From assembly GCF_000346465.2 (NCBI RefSeq), contig NC_034010.1, positions 12,634,367 to 12,698,366 of the forward strand: 64,000 bases of DNA, written 5' to 3'. Made by a program: the position numbers and the translations under genes. Position 1 is the first letter of the stretch. Each line of letters begins with the position of its first letter. Positions 56,250-64,000 of the stretch are shown in pieces. The notes beneath the pieces were generated by a model. That model was not told where the DNA came from. It did no database searches and saw only the letters and a list, made by a program, of their open reading frames with translations. The stretch comes from Prunus persica (lineage: Eukaryota > Streptophyta > Magnoliopsida > Rosales > Rosaceae).

Positions 56250-57495
56250 TGTCATCGTCACCATCAAGAGAATCTTCATGCTCATTTGAACTCGGTCGAA
56301 TTGGAACAATTTGCTCCCCCAACTTCTGTTGCAGCTTATCTTCAATTTCTCTTGAGTCTGGTAACACCTCCTCTTCTGGGGACCACCAAGATGATGCTTA
56401 ATCAAACACCACATCTCATGATGTGTAACACCTTCTATTTGTAGGGTCACAATATTTCCACCCTTTTCTTTGGCTGTCGTATCCCATAAAGATACATTTG
56501 ATTGCTTTTTTGTCAAACTTGCCACGTAGATGACTTGGAACAAATATGTAGCACACACAGCCAAATACTCGAAAGTAACTGACTGTAGGTTTCATATCCA
56601 ACAGTTTCTCGAAAGGCGAAACAAATTCTAACCTTGGTTGAGGAAGTTTGTTGATCACATGGGATGCAGTTTTCATGGCTTCAGCCCAAAACATTCTAGA
56701 CATATTCTTGGCATGCATCATGCTTTAACATATCTCTGTAAGATGTCGGTTCTTTCTCTCTGCTACTCTATTTTGTCGTGGCGTGTTGGCTCAAGTGAAC
56801 TAATGCCGTATTTTACGTTATCATAGATACTGGCAGAATTCATTTGTGGTATATTCTCCTCCATTATTTGTGCGTAGATAGATAATCTTCTTCCCCACTT
56901 CTTCTTCAACTGTCTCTCTAAACTCTTTAAACTTTGAAAATGTGTCAGAATTTGCTTTCATAAAGAAAACCCACACATACTTGGAGAAGTTATCAATGAA
57001 CCTCACCATGTATCGCATCTCGCTAATCGATGGTTGCTTGACAGGGCCGAACACATCAGAATAGATTAACTCTAATGATTCTTTTGCTTTGAACTTGGAC
57101 TCCTCGTATGGTAGTTGATGCGCTTTACCATATTGGCATCTTGCACAGACAATATCTGTTCTGAGGTCAAGATTAGGCAGACCCTTTAGCATTGACTTCA
57201 TCATCATCATGCTTAGCTTGTGATAGCTAACGTGGCCCAATCTCATGTGCCATAAATCTGCAATCTCGTTCTTTCTTGTTTTGTCTACATATGCAAACTC
57301 TGCTGACATTACGTAGACTGACTTCAATCGTTGTCCCTCCATTGTTGGCATCCCTGAGATCTTGAGGTCTCGATACACCTTCACATCTCTTGGACCGACA
57401 GGACATAGTGGTCTGATGATGTGAGTTGTGCCACTGAAAGCATATTCTTCTTCATGCCTGGAACATGGTAGACGTCTTGAAGCGGCACCTGGTTA
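56250..57495 (-). pseudogene. copia pre-integrase and integrase
   Basis: Frames read [15 protein letters not shown] and [11 protein letters not shown] (zinc-binding H-H-C-C), [17 protein letters not shown] (first Asp), [17 protein letters not shown], then SRMFWAEAMKTASHVINKLP and FRVFGCVCYIFVPSHLRGKF. The second catalytic Asp of the DNxGxEF motif is Asn here (TNNGGEY). A stretch around 56720-56820 holding the Glu is frame-shifted. An acidic tail follows near 56300 (EQIVPIRPSSNEHEDSLDGD). Confidence 0.85.
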
Positions 57496-57841
57496 TGAAG
57501 GAAGTTGAGGTTCCACCCCAAAACCAATTGGCAATGGGGGGAGTAGCTCAACTCCTTATAAACCCAGGCTAGGTCCCTTAACATTTCAATGTGGGACAAA
57601 CACTCTCAACACGCCCCCGCACGTGTGGCGAACTTTCAAGCCTAACACGTGGACAACACATATTAGGTGACGTGGGAGCACGTGTGGCCGTTGGGCCCAA
57701 CACGTGAAGCCTTGCTCTGATACCATGAAGGAAGTTGAGGTTCCACCCCAAAACCAATTGGCAATGGGGGGAGTAGCTCAACTCCTTATAAACCCAGGCT
57801 AGGTCCCTTAACATTTCAATGTGGGACAAACACTCTCAACA
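57496..57841 (-). mobile_element. TRIM retrotransposon, 346 bp
   Basis: Two 116-bp LTRs (57496-57611 and 57726-57841) are identical base for base. They have TG...CA ends (TGAAGGAAG... to ...CTCTCAACA) around a 114-bp interior with no coding capacity. A PBS matching TGGTATCAGAGC (minus strand, 57714-57725) abuts the right LTR, and a C-rich PPT counterpart abuts the left one (CGCCCCCGC on the + strand). GGTTA flanks both sides (57491-57495 and 57842-57846). This is a textbook terminal-repeat retrotransposon in miniature, mobilised in trans, and very young by its identical LTRs. It is inserted in copia pol. Confidence 0.95.
57714..57725 (-). promoter_or_regulatory. TRIM primer-binding site
   Basis: TGGTATCAGAGC on the minus strand, directly adjacent to the 5' LTR of the TRIM. 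Confidence 0.95.
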
Positions 57842-57846
57842 GGTTA

Positions 57847-59068
57847 GGATTGTATCGTGGTGCAACTACTGTCTTATCGATGTGGGTTATCGGTAACCTT
57901 GAGTTGTTGGCTATCACCACCACACGATTGCCTTGTACTTAGTCAGGTTCTGTAGCTTCTCTTTATCACCTGTCATGTGATTTGAGTAGCTTGAGTATAT
58001 AATAGAATCATTCATGTAGTCAATCTGTTCAGGCGTCGTCATAGTGAAAGCTATCTCCTTTTCCTCTTTAACGAGAGATGCTTCAGCGTCCCAAATGTCT
58101 TCACTTTTCTCCTTTGAGTTGGAAGTAGTAGTATTAGACTCGGCGGGTCTTTTGTTGGACCAACAATCTTTTGCCATGTGGCCTTTCTTTCCGCAGTTGT
58201 AGCATTTAACTTCAAATCTTTTATTATTCTTGGATTGACCATGGTTGTCGTGAAATTTTGAAGCTCCCCCTGGCCAAAAACTCCCTTCTCCTTGTCACCA
58301 TCTCTTTTAGATCCACCACCAACGTGCTGCTTGAAGCTGCCTTTACTTCTGTTAATGTAGAGCGCGTCCTCCTCACCTTTTGACGAGACCCCTCCCATTT
58401 GCTTAGCCATAACTTCTTGATCGACAAGCAAATTTTCAAACTCAACAAGTGATGGTTGAGTCGGCCATCCTTGTACAGCGGCAACGGTTCTCAGAACATG
58501 AATAATTATTCTTTTTATCCAGGATTCCACAATAGCAGCAGTATGATCAAATTCAGAAATTTCAAGGCATATGGACTTTACCTTGTGGAAGTAATGAGCA
58601 ATCATCATGTTGCGGTGTGCAATGGATAGCAGCTCGTTCTCAAGAAGTTGTAGTCTTGTGTCATTCCTTCTTGAAAAGAGTGTGGCAAAGGTGTCCCATG
58701 TTTCCTTTGGTGTTTTGGCTTTACTTATGTGCTCCAATATTTCTTCTTCAATTGTTGTCTTTAGGGAAAACATGGCTTTACTTGCTTTGATCTTCCATTT
58801 ACACAAAATGTCACTGTTATCTTTTCACGGTTGTGTAACGTCATTACCCCCGACAACATCCCAAAGATCTTGACCTTGCAAATAATACTCCATACATGTC
58901 GCCCACATGTTGTAATTTTTGTTGTTGAGGTTTGTGATTCCTCCAACTACGTGAAGATCACCCAGTGTCGGCAGAATTTCAGCTATACTGAAGAAGCTTG
59001 ATCTAAAGATGCAAACTTGTAGAGACAAACTCCTCACGACTCAAGGAAGCTCCTGCAAAATCAGTCAT
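57847..59068 (-). pseudogene. copia gag and protease
   Basis: The ATG at 59068 starts MTDFAGASLSREEF. After a frame change come NNKNYNMWATCMEYYLQGQD, FSLKTTIEEEILEHISKAKT and ETWDTFATLFSRRNDTRLQL (UBN2 capsid). A zinc-knuckle-like region with AKDCWSNK follows. The protease site is degraded: [16 protein letters not shown] is recognisable but the DSG is gone. Several frameshifts are present. Confidence 0.82.
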
Positions 59069-59078
59069 TGACCATCCG

Positions 59079-59090
59079 GCTCTAATACCA
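59079..59090 (-). promoter_or_regulatory. copia primer-binding site
   Basis: TGGTATTAGAGC on the minus strand, one change from the initiator-Met complement, five bases from the LTR. Confidence 0.8.
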
Positions 59091-59095
59091 ATTTT

Positions 59096-59497
59096 TGAGA
59101 AAATTAGAGTACACAACTCTAATATAGACTTGTTGGAGACAAAACAAGTAAACAAATTACTTGTATTAGACTCATAAAATATTACAAGAAGACAACTCTC
59201 CAGGACAAACACACACTTTTTAGAAACTGACACTCTTTGTCACTTACTAGAGACAAACTTTAAAACACTCACACTCCTCAGAAGAACTTCTTAACTTTAA
59301 AGCTTTCTGTCACTCAACTTCTTGACTTCTTAATTGATTACATTAATAAACTTCATGCCTATTTATAAAAGTAGTAACCGACTTATGTAAGTCGGCTTTA
59401 TATAGTTAACCGACCTTGACAAAACATCCCAGCCACTTGTTCAACCGATCTTGAAAATATCTTGAAGGTTGTGGGTTGGGGTTGATATTTTTTAACA
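59096..59497 (-). mobile_element. 5' LTR of the RT-less copia element
   Basis: 402 bp with TG...CA ends (TGTTAAAAAATATC at 59497 on the minus strand). It holds a TATA-like TTTATAAATAGG box near 59362-59373. The outer flank CTAAT is the expected target repeat, but the other side is lost. Confidence 0.75.
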
Positions 59498-59769
59498 CTA
59501 ATCTCCTTAATCATGGAAAAAGCATCAGGCCCGCACGAAATTTGGATTGCGTGTAAAGCCCTGGAAGTCTTCTTCCTCCAAGCCTCGAACAGACAAGCTT
59601 TTTCTGGTTTAGGACGTTCAGCTGTACCATAGTTATCTTTGTTCAGCTGTACATCCTAAAGGCCTCTAGCCAACAAGTAATTTTTAACCAATGCACTCCA
59701 GTACTCATAGTTATCTTCTTTAAGAACTTCCACAGCAATTGCATCGGCAGGAACCACAGGTTTCACCAT
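59498..59769 (-). pseudogene. ankyrin gene (ITN1/ACD6-like) first exon
   Basis: An ATG at 59769 (minus strand) reads MVKPVVPADAIAVEVLKEDN, then YEYWSALVKNYLLARGL, one in-frame TAG, and EAWRKKTSRALHAIQISCGP. The motif Y..WS...K.YLLA..L and LHAIQISCGPDAF is the N-terminal domain of ITN1/ACD6-like ankyrin proteins. It ends at the copia LTR border (59497). The ankyrin exon at 54915-55311 lies downstream on the same strand, so I read them as one broken gene. Confidence 0.65.
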
Positions 59770-59807
59770 TCTTACTGCTATTCACATCCAGATATGAAAG
59801 CTGACCC

Positions 59808-60005
59808 TGACGAAAAACATAGAATGGGATTATAATTTTCGATGTCATTCCACAACTAGGTTTGTAGCTTTATACAATGATTCAGTCAATAGGATCCTAA
59901 ACTATCCCCTATAACTAAGGCTTGATCAGAAACTAAATAAGGAAGCAAATAACTACAATATAAATTTACAATATTGACTAATTAATGGAGATATCTTCCT
60001 TAACA
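59808..60005 (-). repeat. 3' LTR of the deleted copia element
   Basis: TGACGAAAA... to ...TTCCTTAACA; the PPT TTTGAGGGGGAG (minus strand, 60006-60017) is adjacent. Confidence 0.9.
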
Positions 60006-60017
60006 CTCCCCCTCAAA

Positions 60018-60860
60018 TTGGAGTGTATGTTAATGACACCCAACTTGCTAAGTAAGACTTCAAATTGAGTTGAACTCAACGGCTTGGTGAATATATCAGC
60101 TAGTTGATCACTTGTCCTTATGTAAGCCATGCGTATCATTCCTTCTTGAATCTTCTCTCGTACTAGATGACAATCAATCTCTATGTGCTTCGTTCGTTCA
60201 TGGAAATCAGGATTTGAAGCGATTTGTAATGCCGCTTGATTGTCACAAAACAGCTTGATTTGGTTGTGGATGTTTCACTCCTAGATCCTTCAGAATATTC
60301 TTCAACCATATGATTTCACAACATGTGGTGGCCATAGAATGGTATTCAGCCTCTGCAGTAGAACGAGATATAGTTGTTTGTTTCTTAGTTTTCCAGGAAA
60401 TAGGTGCTTGACCAAGCAAAACATAGTACCCCTTTATCGACCTTCTAGTATCTCTACATCTAGCCCAATTGACAACACAAAATGCTTGTAATTGCAATGA
60501 ACCCGTGGAAGGGAGAAAAATTCCTTGTCCAGATGCTTGTTTAATGTACTTGAGGACCTTGTGTGCAGCCTCAAGATGTGGTTGCCGAGGTTTCTCCATG
60601 AATTGACTTAGCATGTGAACAGCATAAGCCAAGTCAGGCCTTGTTATTGACAAGTATATTAACCTGCCCACGAGCCGTCTATATGATGAAGGATCATTCA
60701 ACTCCTTTCCTTCCATTTGTGTGAGAGACAAATTTTGATCCATAGGAAACCGTGAAGGCTTAACTCCTAAAAACCCAGCATCATCCAATATTTCTAGTGC
60801 ATATTTTCGTTGACATAGGGTAATTGCATGCTTTGATCATGCAACTTATATTCTCAAGAA
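60018..60860 (-). pseudogene. copia RT C-terminus and RNase H
   Basis: Reads NLGQLKYFLRI, then PMDQNLSLTQMEGKELNDPS, SYRRLVGRLIYLSITRPDLA, YAVHMLSQFMEKPRQPHLEA, then RNase H with RSTAEAEYHSMATTCCEIIW and a C-terminal [10 protein letters not shown] and [13 protein letters not shown] end. The usual first RNase H block DADWA is VVNWA here, with the Asp changed to Asn. The joint to gag lies just after a zinc knuckle. Confidence 0.85.
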
Positions 60861-60869
60861 ATATTTGAG

Positions 60870-61705
60870 TTGCCCCAAGTTTTTGGTGTTGTGATTTGTC
60901 TTGTTACATTTTCCACAGTGAAGACCACCATCCTCTGGTTCAGTTTCTCGGCCACCATTCTTCACAGCAAAAGCTGCCGCTTCAGAAGGGGAAGTATGCT
61001 TTCCATTTGAGATCCTGTCTCTCATGGCGAAGAACAAGAGAGTAGGCCTTGTTCACTGTGGGTAAAGGCTCAAGAAGAAGGGTATTACTACGAACAGTGG
61101 AATAGGAGTCATTTAAACCCATGAGAAATTTCATTGTTTTCAAGGTTTCAACATAAGAAGTGATTTCCTTCTTCGTATCATAACTACATGCAGGGATAGA
61201 GCACAACACGTCACGTTCGTCCCACAAGCCTTTTAATTTGGTGAAATATGAACTCACCGTCATGTTACCTTGCACACAGTCATGAATCTCGTTTTCTATG
61301 TGAAACAATTGAACGATATTCACATGAGAAAACCTCTCTTGCAAATCAAGCTACATCTGCCTCGCATCCTTGCAGTTGATGACGCTACCTGAAATTTCTT
61401 TTGACATGGATCCTAGGAGCCACGTCTTAACCAGGTTATTACATCGATTCCATTGCTGCAATTCTTCATGTTCATCTTCATTTGGCTTCTTGACCGTCCC
61501 ATCAACAAGCCCTAATTTGTTTTTGACCGTTAAGGCCATGGTCATGGATTGAACCCATGTACTATAATTGTCTTCCACCAATGGCTGTGGCACAAGTACT
61601 GCACCAGGCTGGTCTGTGGAGATAGAGTGGATGATTAGGGCTCTCCCACTTTGAACGCGAAGTCATGCCTGAGGAGGTTGACTTCGTGTCTGTGCTATCA
61701 ACCAT
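60870..61705 (-). pseudogene. copia gag
   Basis: The ATG at 61705 starts MVDSTDTKSTSSGMTSRSK. After a frame change come LVEDNYSTWVQSMTMAL and WNRCNNLVKTWLLGSMSKEI (DUF4219/UBN2 gag). An in-frame stop at about 61352 is followed by LQERFSHVNIVQLFHIENEI and KGLWDERDVL. The zinc knuckle HCGKCNKTNHNTK lacks the last Cys, since the deletion joint to RT begins right after it. Confidence 0.85.
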
Positions 61706-61771
61706 GGCTATGTTTTGCTAGGGTTGTTTTGATGTTTGTGTGTTTGCCTTTTATTTTCCCAGATATCTACT

Positions 61772-61783
61772 GCTTTGATACCA
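61772..61783 (-). promoter_or_regulatory. copia primer-binding site
   Basis: TGGTATCAAAGC on the minus strand, directly adjacent to the LTR; one change from the initiator-Met form. Confidence 0.85.
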
Positions 61784-61981
61784 TGACGAAAAGCATAGAA
61801 TGGGATTATAATTTTCGATGTCATTCCACAACTAGGTTTGCAGCTTTATACAATGATTCAGTTAATAGGATCCTAAACTATCGCCGATAACCAAGGCTTG
61901 ATCAGAAAATAAATAAGGAAGCAAATAACTACAATATCAATTTACAATATTGACTAATTAATGGAGATATCTTCCTTAACA
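61784..61981 (-). repeat. 5' LTR of the deleted copia element
   Basis: 198 bp, partner of 59808-60005. Confidence 0.9.
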
Positions 61982-62513
61982 GATCCGGCTTGCTATTTTT
62001 GTTGTTTTTATATTTAGGTCTCAGATAAAAATTTACAACTCAGAAGAGTAAAGGATCTCATCTAAAGTAGTCTTGGAAGTATCACGAGAACACTAATATT
62101 CCATCTATTACTTATACCTGTTTACTCTTTTTATACATGAGTCTTGTTGAAGACTAAGTAAAATTCCTCAATAACCATTTAATGGTTTCTGAATTAATTT
62201 TCTTTATGCGAGCATGCCAGTTGGCAGATGATAAAATACTGTTGGGGGTGAGTGCATTGGTGTATTAAGAATCATGCCTTTTCTTTTCAAGCACTCTTTA
62301 AGTACTTTACATTCCTTCTTTTTCTTTTTCTTATATATATCTGGAAGTACCACGCCAGTATACCAATATTCCATCTATTACTTATATACAGAAAAGGAAA
62401 CAATTCCAAAGGAATTGAGATTACGAAACAAATCATGAAAACTTCAACGACTAAATGCATATGCATCTCAATATTTGGAGCTGTCCAACTGTTTACCCGT
62501 TTTGATTTAATCC
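61982..62513. other. non-coding DNA with a local duplication
   Basis: A block GGAAGTA(T/C)CACG...TATTCCATCTATTACTTATA occurs at about 62066-62120 and again at about 62342-62390. Otherwise AT-rich with no coding signal. It could be the promoter side of the ankyrin gene, but that is only position-based. Confidence 0.45.
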
Positions 62514-64000
62514 TGACAGGACCCGCCCCAAAATTTCCCCCAAAACCGGGGCGAATCCCGTCTTTGATCCGACATCACCCCGATGCCGGGCCCACTTACT
62601 AGAAACCGAGACTCTCTACCAAAATTTTGGCAGAGTCTCCCTTATGAATTGAACAAACCAACAAAATTCAACCTGCATAAAAATACAGAATAATCCCAAC
62701 TAGCAGCATGCTTTACAGCGAATAAACAGTTTACAACAAAATGGCCTCCGGCCTCACAATTCAAACCCTAACAGGGGCGATAACAGAGCATGTCTAAGAA
62801 CTTCAATTTCGACAAAACAGAGTACAAAGGAAATAACAGGAAGAAAGAGTCCTACGATGACTCAAGGCTCGGAAGCTCACGATCCGGCTCTGCTGCGGAG
62901 CTCAGTCAACTACTGGCTGGGGGGCGCAAAACAGAAAATTGTGAGTGGACAAAAATAAATTCAGTTCAGCGTAAACCAACGTAATATAACCCCACCGTTT
63001 AGAAAACCATGCAAGAAATCCCATGCACCTCAAAACCGTCATACTCCAAGTATATACATATATATATATAATATATATCAAAACAAATCAATACCAGATG
63101 CAAAGTCCGAAATCCAAAGCGAACGCTTTACAAAATCCACCATCCAAAAACTTATAAATCCCACAACCAAACTCTCGAAAGCGTACCCATTGGCATGACC
63201 GGCAAGGAAGTATCCACACCGAGAAATAAGAATGAATGAATAGATATAAATATATAATATAAGAGATATATATATAGTATAAATATAACCATCACCTAGT
63301 TGTACCGGGGAAACAATCTAATCGGGGGATTGTTTGACTAGTCACCCTGGCAGAGTCCTCGTGATGAGTCCTCAATCCACCATGTGACTAGGGAACGAGC
63401 CTTCCAACTGGGGGACCAACTCTCAGCCAGAACGTACCGTCGATAAGCTCAAAATCCGTACGTCTGTGAACAGTCCTACGCGCGCAGACTACCCAATTAA
63501 GGGTCTACAGCAACATCCCGTCAAGGATGCCCCGGGTCCCGACAATTCCAAATATCCCAAGTCTCCGTATCCAAGTTCCACATCAGGGGATGTACATAGG
63601 GTAGTGCTTACCGCACATCAAACTGACATTCTATACTCACCACTTTCCACAATCTCATCTCAACAACCCAAGTACCTCACACATAGCCAATATATATAGA
63701 AATCCCCAAAATCCATATATTCATACTCAAGATACTCAAATACGTCAAAACCCAAAATATATTTTCAATGCCTCATCAAAATATCACTCTCAGCAATTTC
63801 ATAAATAATATATTCAAAATACCATTTAAAACATCATGCATAATATTTCCCAAAACCCATAGAAAATATACTTTCAATACCCAACTATACCAAACCCACA
63901 ATATTTTACCAAAGCGCTTATAAAAACATCAAGTTCAACTCATTAATATAATATATTCAATAAATCATTAAAAACATTATGCATAAATCTTTCCTCAATA
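62514..64000 (-). mobile_element. LTR E, partial (same subfamily as B)
   Basis: Begins TGACAGGACCCGCCCC, the reversed 3' end of the long LTR family, and follows LTR B almost base for base (for example ACTACTGGCTGGGGGGCGCA near 62908 and GGATGCCCCGGGTCCCGACA near 63523) until the window ends. The left flank is AATCC. Whether it is solo or part of a longer element cannot be seen. Confidence 0.8.

Larger units (their letters stand above)
56154..59497 (-). mobile_element. copia element lacking RT, with nested TRIM
   Basis: Minus strand, in order from the right: LTR (59096-59497), PBS, gag, protease, TRIM insertion, pre-integrase and integrase. It ends near 56250 after an integrase C-terminal stretch. 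RT, RNase H and the 3' LTR are missing. It sits between two minus-strand ankyrin exons, so it was inserted in that gene or its intron. Confidence 0.8.
59808..61981 (-). mobile_element. internally deleted copia element with both LTRs
   Basis: LTRs of 198 bp at 59808-60005 and 61784-61981 with TG...CA ends, differing at eight bases (about 4%). A PBS abuts the right LTR and a PPT the left. The flanks are GACCC (59803-59807) and GATCC (61982-61986), a target duplication with one change. Gag runs straight into the end of RT and RNase H; protease, integrase and most of RT are missing. It is inserted just upstream of the ankyrin first exon. Confidence 0.9.

Noticed and set aside
1..64000. tRNA or rRNA genes
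   Set aside because: Only tRNA-complementary primer-binding sites of retroelements were seen. No cloverleaf-length sequence or rRNA block was recognised by eye; a tRNAscan-type search would be decisive.

Overview
The window is plant nuclear DNA. It shows introns with GT/AG borders, Ty1-copia elements primed by initiator-Met tRNA (TGGTATCAGAGC-type sites), CACTA, PIF/Harbinger and TRIM elements, and plant gene fragments (NDPK, ALWAYS EARLY, an ITN1/ACD6-like ankyrin protein). The style fits a dicot. Rosaceae is my guess from remembered similarity only. A run of exactly 100 N (6254-6353) marks an assembly gap. I see no intact host gene and no tRNA, rRNA, miRNA or CRISPR. Almost everything is nested mobile DNA or its debris.

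Layout. 0-9.3 kb: a worn + strand copia element, split by two solo LTRs of one family (A at 921-3237, B at 3939-6960), each with a perfect 5-bp target duplication. 9.3-14.9 kb: a minus-strand copia end, unassigned AT-rich DNA, an old MITE and a GC-rich inverted-repeat element. 14.93-25.09 kb: a 10.2-kb CACTA-type element (TIR CACTATGCCAAA, TSD ACA). It has no transposase of its own but carries a PIF/Harbinger element (TSD TAA) and intron-containing fragments of two unrelated plant genes, nucleoside diphosphate kinase and ALWAYS EARLY/LIN-9. 25.1-26.8 kb: ankyrin-gene and copia fragments. 26.80-31.58 kb: a structurally complete minus-strand copia element with both LTRs, PBS, PPT and TSD AATAT. 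31.6-39.7 kb: unassigned DNA, a MITE, a partial LTR and two partial copia elements in opposite orientation.

39.72-54.91 kb: a second CACTA element (TIR CACTACTACAAAAA) with both transposon genes. These are an ORF1 of the Ptta/En/Spm type followed by Ulp1-like protease sequence, and a TnpD-type transposase with Transpos_assoc, Tnp2, DUF4218 and DUF4216 regions. Solo LTR C (TSD GTTAT) splits the transposase gene and solo LTR D (TSD GCCTG) sits in the right subterminal region. The two flanks of this CACTA do not match: copia gag-pol on the left, an ankyrin gene on the right. 54.9-62.5 kb: a minus-strand ankyrin (ITN1/ACD6-like) gene broken by a copia element, which itself contains a 346-bp TRIM with identical LTRs (TSD GGTTA), and by a second copia element that has lost its central pol region. 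62.5 kb to the end: the start of a fifth long LTR of the same family (E).

How the parts relate. The nesting gives a relative order of events: copia or CACTA first, long LTRs later, the TRIM very late. Nothing here looks able to move by itself, since every transposase or polyprotein region carries stops, frameshifts or deletions. The best candidate for something undescribed is the gene-carrying CACTA at 14.9-25.1 kb, followed by the cluster of long solo LTRs that share a conserved palindrome and a variable hairpin repeat.
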